Below are positions 59,244-64,000 of a stretch of 64,000 nt of DNA, piece after piece. The position numbers and the translations under genes were made by a program. Source of the DNA: Flammula alnicola (Eukaryota > Basidiomycota > Agaricomycetes > Agaricales > Strophariaceae); the NCBI GenBank assembly GCA_015499995.1, contig JADNRV010000261.1, forward strand, positions 1 through 64,000, in the 5' to 3' direction. Under the pieces are notes generated by a model. That model did no database searches. It saw nothing but the letters and a program-made list of their open reading frames with translations, and was not told the DNA's origin. Within the stretch, counting starts at the first letter, position 1, and each line of letters starts with the position of its first letter.

Positions 59244-59905
59244 GGTCACGTACGGGCAACGTTATGCAAAATGGCCCAAACGCACGCAGTTCAGTGCCAG
59301 CAACAGCGAAGATCGACGTACGACGTACCGATAGCAACATAACCCGCCTTCGATACATCCGTACACGCGTTGTAACTTTCAATAGGTCAGTATCACACGT
59401 CTCCACTCCGCTATCCTCACTTACCGTTGACCTTTCGTCAGCTACAGACGTGGCGAGAAGCCGCCTTAGCCACAACGACATGGATGGCACAGGGATCAGC
59501 GAAGGACACTCGAACTAGCAAGCAGCCACTCACCCTCGGTATGTATAATGTCATCCCCGCTACGTACGTATCCTGTTGCGGAGTTCACATACCTTTTGTC
59601 TCCTCGCAGCCCCAACGATACACGAAGCCGGCAACTTGAATACACACTCTCCGCCGTTGCACTCTCGCCCCGTCCAACGTCTCAAGCATCGTCCCATCCA
59701 CCCTCGTTCCCACTATCGGGGGCTTCGCGTGGTTCTGGCAGTCACGGTCGCAGGCGAGAGCAGACGAAGGAAGCGAGGGGGTTAACCGCCAAATCGCTGG
59801 AGACACATCGTAAATCCGTGAGTACATTCGTTCATTTTGCGTTAGCAGGTGGGGTTATACTTACCCGTACCATTCGTGCTTCCTACGATCTATGTAGATA
59901 CTGCA
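59244..59905 (+). mobile_element. Dispersed repeat element, copy 2 (plus strand)
   Basis: Aligns by eye with the reverse complement of 28890-29425. This copy has somewhat longer open frames, and exon-like junctions occur at the same places as in copy 1 (GTGAGT at about 59818 opposite a GTGAGT in copy 1). Stops break it, so it is probably inactive. The class is unknown. Confidence 0.6.
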
Positions 59906-60369
59906 GCAAGACTCGCAACGTGACGCATGGCTTCGTTTCGTCGGTTCCGGAGCTGCAAGCGGGACCAGTGGGGCCAGTCGTTGATGGATGCATGGATGGC
60001 GGGGTTCGCGTTGGATTCGACGAGTCCGTGGGGCGGCGATGACGATGACGATGACGGAGGACCATGTCAGCATGCGGTACGTGTCGTGTTTCGGTCATGG
60101 ATGCTCATTTACTCACCTCTTACGTCCACGTTTAGCCTCTCACCTGAACCAGCACCCCCGCTCGTCGATTGCGAGACGAAAGATGATGCTGGAAGCAGCG
60201 AACGTCGTGAGCCAGCACGCGACCCCTACCCTCAACACCTCGCTGGCTTCGCTCGAACTCTCGCCACTGATCGACCTCTCTTTTCCTACATCCGGCTGCC
60301 GGATGTAAGCCAATTTCGGGCGGGGGTCCGAGATTTTTTTTGGGGGGTCCTGGCACTATCCTAAGGTCT
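59906..60369. other. Repeat-derived stretch before the 318-bp satellite
   Basis: Open frames on both strands without recognisable domains. gatggatgcatggatggcgg and gatgacgatgacgatgacgg are short simple repeats at 59984-60060. Confidence 0.35.
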
Positions 60370-62460
60370 TAAAAAAATTCTTGGAGCGGCACAGTTCCTC
60401 GCTCCCTCGGGGCGGCGTACGCAGACGTCCCGACGCCGCACAACCCGACGCGAGGTCCTTTGACTGCAAAATGGACCGCTGTCTATCTGGAGGGCCGGGT
60501 TAGGGCTGTCTGACCCTGAAACAAAAACTTTGACCATGATCGGTTAGGGTTCAAGGCCTCTGTGGCCCGATCGGCGCCTTTCCTCCGACGTTTTGGAGGG
60601 TAATAGGCTTCCTGCGCGTGATCCAAGAACTGTGCCACTCCAAAAACATGACAGATAGGTTCCCACAGGTCATAGCTATTATCCCTGAACACCGCTAAGA
60701 TGCACAGTTCTCGAAAACTGAGCATTGCCCAAAACGGTGGTGGCGTTTCAGCGTAAAAGGGCCGTCGCTTCAATAGCGGCCGCGTCTTGAACTGTGCCAG
60801 CCCCTCTTCTATCTCATGATTTTTTATATATTTCAAACTATTTTTGTGCCAAGCCCCTAAGCTGCACAGTTCTTGGTTGTCTCTCAGCCGTCAGACGGCG
60901 TTTTGGCCCTGGGATCGACTAAATATTCGCTGCGACTGATCCAAGAACTGTGCCACTCCAAAAACATGACTGATAGGTTGCTACAGGTCATAAACATTAA
61001 CAGTAAACACCGCTAAGATGCACAGTTCTGGAAAACTGAGCATTGCCCAAAACGGTGGTGGCGTTTCAGTGCAAAAGGGCCGTCACGTCAATAGCGGCCG
61101 CGTCTTGAACTGTGCCAGCCCGTCTTCTATCTCATGATTTTTTATATATTTCAAACTATTTTTGTGCCCAGCCACTAAACTGCACAGTTCTTGGTTGTCT
61201 CTCAGCGGTCAGATGGCGTTTTGGCCCTGGGATCGACTAAATATTCCCTGAGCCTGATCCAAGAACTGTGCCACTCCAAAAACATCACCAATAGGCTTCT
61301 ACAGGTCATAGACATTGGCAGTGAACACCGCTAAGATGCACAGTTCTTGAAAACTGAGCATTGCCCAAAACAGTGGTGGCGTTTCAGCGTAAAAGGGCCG
61401 TCACTTCAATAGCGGCCGCGTCTTGAACTGTGCCAGCCCATGTGTTATCTCATGATTTTTTATATATTTCAAACTATTTTTGTGCCAAGCCCCTAAGCTG
61501 CACAGTTCTTGGTTGTCTCTCAGCGCTCAGATGGCGTTTTGGCCCTGGGATCGACTAAATATTCGCTGAGACCGATCCAAGAACTGTGCCACTCCAAAAA
61601 CATGACTGATAGGCTTCTACAGGCCATATACATTAGCAGTAAACACCGCTAAGATGCACAGTTCTTGAAAACTGAGCATTGCCCAAAACGGTGGTGGCAT
61701 TTCAGCATAAAAGGGCCGTCACGTCAATAGCGGCCGCGTCTTGAACTGTGCCAGCCCATGTTTTATCTCATGATTTTTTATATATTTTAAACTATTTTTG
61801 TGCCAAGCCCCTAAGCTGCACAGTTCTTGGTCGGTTCTCAGCGGCCAGATGGCGTTTTGGCCCTGGGATCGACTAAATATTCGCTGAGGATGATCCAAGA
61901 ACTGTGCCACTCCAAAAACATGACCAACAGGCTTCTACAGGTCATAGACCTTGGCAGTAAACACCGCTAAGATGCACAGTTCTTGAAAACTGAGCATTGC
62001 CCAAAACGGTGGTGGCGTTTCAGTATAAAAGGGCCGTCACGTCAATAGCGGCCGCGTCTTGAACTGTGCCAGCCCGTCATTTGTCTCATGATTTTTTATA
62101 TATTTCAAACTATTTTTGTGCCAAGCCGCTAAGCTGCACAGTTCTTGGTCGGTTCTCAGCGGCCAGATGGCGTTTTGGCCCTAGGATCGACTAAATATTC
62201 GCTGTGCATGATCCAAGAACTGTGCCACTCCAAAAACATGACAGATAGATTGCTACAGGTCATAACTATTATTAGTGAACACCGCTAAGTTGCACAGTTC
62301 TAGAAAACAGAGCACCAACCCGAACGGTGGTGGCGTTTCAGTGTAAAAGGGCCGATATGTCAATAGACGGGGCATCTTCAACTGTGCATAGCTGGACTGT
62401 GCAGTGCAATTATAATATATATATATCAACCTCTGTGCCAAGCAGCTAAGCTGCACCATC
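60370..62460. repeat. Satellite array, 318-bp unit (six full spaced copies plus degenerate ends)
   Basis: The word gatccaagaactgtgcc starts at 60620, 60938, 61256, 61574, 61892 and 62210, exactly 318 bp apart each time. Each unit holds four copies of aactgtgc in alternating orientation (in the second unit at 60946 forward, 61020 reverse, 61108 forward, 61182 reverse). ccaagaactgtgc and gcacagttcttgg form a 13-bp inverted pair. Most units have a gcggccgc site and a ttttttatatatttcaaac AT tract. The last unit is clearly diverged. No conserved long frame exists. Confidence 0.93.
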
Positions 62461-62493
62461 GACGGTTGGCCATCAGTCTCCTAAAGATACTCA

Positions 62494-62690
62494 GCATAGA
62501 CGTAGATTATATCGACGTAGACGTAGATTATATCGACGTAGACGTAGATTATATCGATGTAGACGTAGATTATATCGATGTAGACGTAGATTATATCGAT
62601 GTGCATAGACTTGGAGTATTTCAGCGTAGACGTAGATCATATCAGCATAGACATATATCACGTCAACATAGACGTATATCATATAGGCAT
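62494..62690 (+). repeat. 21-bp minisatellite (gtagacgtagattatatcgac)n
   Basis: Five near-perfect 21-bp units lie at 62494-62602 with a C/T change at the last base. Degenerate units follow (gtagacgtagatcatatcagc, catagacatatatcacgtcaa) up to about 62690. It directly follows the 318-bp satellite. Confidence 0.85.
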
Positions 62691-62699
62691 CTAGCTAAA

Positions 62700-63440
62700 C
62701 CAAAGATTGGCCAGATGCCAACATATAGCAGATAGTGTTGCATTCGTCATGGTGCTATGCCGCAAATACAAAGAATTAGACGGCGCACATATGCCTTTAG
62801 TGGTTGGATTACATGCCCGGCGGTCATCGTCGGTTAGGAAGGGATGTACAACATTGCCTGAAAAAAGGACAGCGAGTCCGCATGTGAGCTTGAAGCCCGG
62901 GGGGAGTTCTGCGTTAGGATCAGTGGCACAACTGAGACGTCTGCCAGGATACACAGCTCGGTCTTGAAAGCTAGTAAAATAGAGACGCCGTAGGTGAGTC
63001 GCAACTGAGCTTGGAAAGCCGGCGGTCATACAGAAAAGGAGAAGATGGTCGGCATCTGTCCAGAACGACACAAAAAAACAGGGCACACACCTGACTTACT
63101 TGGACCGCAGTGCGTACTGGAAAGACGGTGAATCGACGGGAGGAGCGACATTCGCCGCAGGCGTTTAGAGCGACGACCCACGCACTGAGTTAGGGTTCAT
63201 ACTTCTGCGGTGCGGTTAGGGTTGTCTCTCTCCCTATTAGAAAAATAACCCCCCTTCCTTGCACAGGTTAGGGTTCTCCTTTATCCCCCAGAGTTAGGGC
63301 TCTCTTATCCTACTTGAAATAAAAAAAAACCCTCCTGTCTCAAAGGTATGGGTGCCTGCCCTAAACTGCCAAATCAGTAACTGCCTGATTGGGAAATCTG
63401 GTTCATCTCTTATCAACCACCACCATCTATCTGCAACAAC
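62700..63440. other. Non-coding stretch with TTAGGG words before the last gene
   Basis: A minus frame at 63086-62691 has no recognisable domain. Four gttaggg words lie at 63189-63300, two of them inside ggttagggtt. The promoter of the zinc-finger gene should lie near 63300-63440. Confidence 0.4.
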
Positions 63441-64000
63441 ATGAGGTATGACTGTCTTTCCTTGCTCTTTCACATCTGTTGACTTTGCCTGTGCATAGCT
63501 CTACCTGTAAACCCTGTGACTTGCCCTTTCCCAACAGCCAGAAGGGTGCAAAGGCCCTTGCAACACATGTCAAACGTTTCCACTGTCAGTCTGTGACTGT
63601 GTCTCAGACCTGTAAGTTTTTCCTCTGGAATTCTCTTTAGCAAAGTCTGATGACCTCTACACTAGCCAACAAGAAGCTGCTGGGCAGCTGTGTCCGCTCG
63701 ACGTATTCCGACGTCATCGTCTGCTACGTCGAAGACTGCGGCTTCGAAGACACCAACTGGACCAAGCTAGAGGCTCACGTCAAGAGGCTTCATAATGACG
63801 GGGCCGCCATCTCCTGCCAGTTTTTCATGTTCCCGGCGATTATCAGCCACAACTCCCTCGACGTAAACCGGTTTGCTGCGCTTCCCGTCGAGGACGTAGA
63901 CGAGGACGGGTCGGAATCCACCTCTGCTTCTGGCGATTCCAGTCCACTTGAACCTGCCACTACCCGAGCGTCTCGCCCCATCACCTCACCTCTCAGCATC
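63441..64000 (+). CDS. C2H2 zinc-finger protein, 5' part (runs off the window)
   Basis: Exons 63441-63445, 63499-63611 and 63666 to the window end join in frame over introns of 53 and 54 bp. The start is M-S-S-T followed by a finger CKPCDLPFPNSQKGAKALAT-HVKRFH (C-x2-C-x17-H-x4-H). A second finger is CYVEDCGFEDTNWTKLEAHV-KRLH (C-x4-C with H-x4-H). A Ser/Asp-rich stretch follows (VEDVDEDGSESTSASGDSS). The first exon is only 5 nt, so the ATG is set by the frame and the donor GTATGA. Two fingers of this spacing suggest a nucleic-acid-binding protein. It could belong to a mobile element, given the surroundings, but no transposase motif is visible yet. Confidence 0.6.

Noticed and set aside
50545..62690. 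CRISPR-like arrays
   Set aside because: Units are contiguous tandem repeats without unique spacers, in a eukaryotic genome.

Overview
The window is nuclear DNA of a filamentous basidiomycete, most likely a mushroom-forming agaricomycete. Genes are split by many short introns (about 50-70 bp, mostly GT-AG, a few GC-AG). Several proteins belong to families I know from agaricomycetes: a modin-like protein, a DUF4238 protein, a MEF2-type MADS factor, a Zn2Cys6/fungal_trans factor, and two multicopy proteins of unknown function. All exon joins below were worked out by eye from splice signals, frame and family resemblance; no search was run.

Left part (1-31 kb). A 348-residue member of an expanded agaricomycete family (102-1483) is followed by a 138-bp tandem repeat. 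After about 4 kb of apparent non-coding DNA come a mitochondrial-type persulfide dioxygenase (complement 6879-8006) and a modin-like protein (complement 9392-11083). From 11.5 to 17.1 kb lies a patch of decaying loci: a broken Ser/Pro-rich gene, a small spliced ORF, an isolated WSC-domain exon, and a NIMA-type kinase with two frameshifts. An intact-looking RLM1/MEF2-type MADS-box gene follows (complement 18348-20458). About 8 kb of gene-poor DNA then leads to a repeat-derived block at 28.4-30.4 kb.

Middle part (31-49 kb). This is the best gene block: an RCR-like membrane protein (31202-31965), a 652-residue protein with four C2HC zinc-knuckle-like modules (complement 35067-37400), a glycolipid transfer protein (complement 40666-41815) and a 983-residue, 16-exon Zn2Cys6 transcription factor (44082-47877). 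A frameshifted DUF4238 gene lies convergent to the last one (complement 48112-49114).

Right part (49-64 kb). This is almost all repeats. It holds two related direct-repeat cassettes, each followed by its own word-rich stretch, and about 4 kb of a 102-bp satellite. A 406-residue transposon-associated type protein follows, then several inverted and direct repeats, and a second copy of the dispersed element seen at 29 kb on the other strand. Six copies of a 318-bp satellite with exactly constant period and a 21-bp minisatellite come next. The window ends inside a C2H2 zinc-finger gene (63441 onward). The layout suggests an edge between a gene-bearing arm and a heterochromatic, possibly subtelomeric or pericentromeric, domain. 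I see no bacterial genes, rRNA, convincing tRNA or CRISPR.
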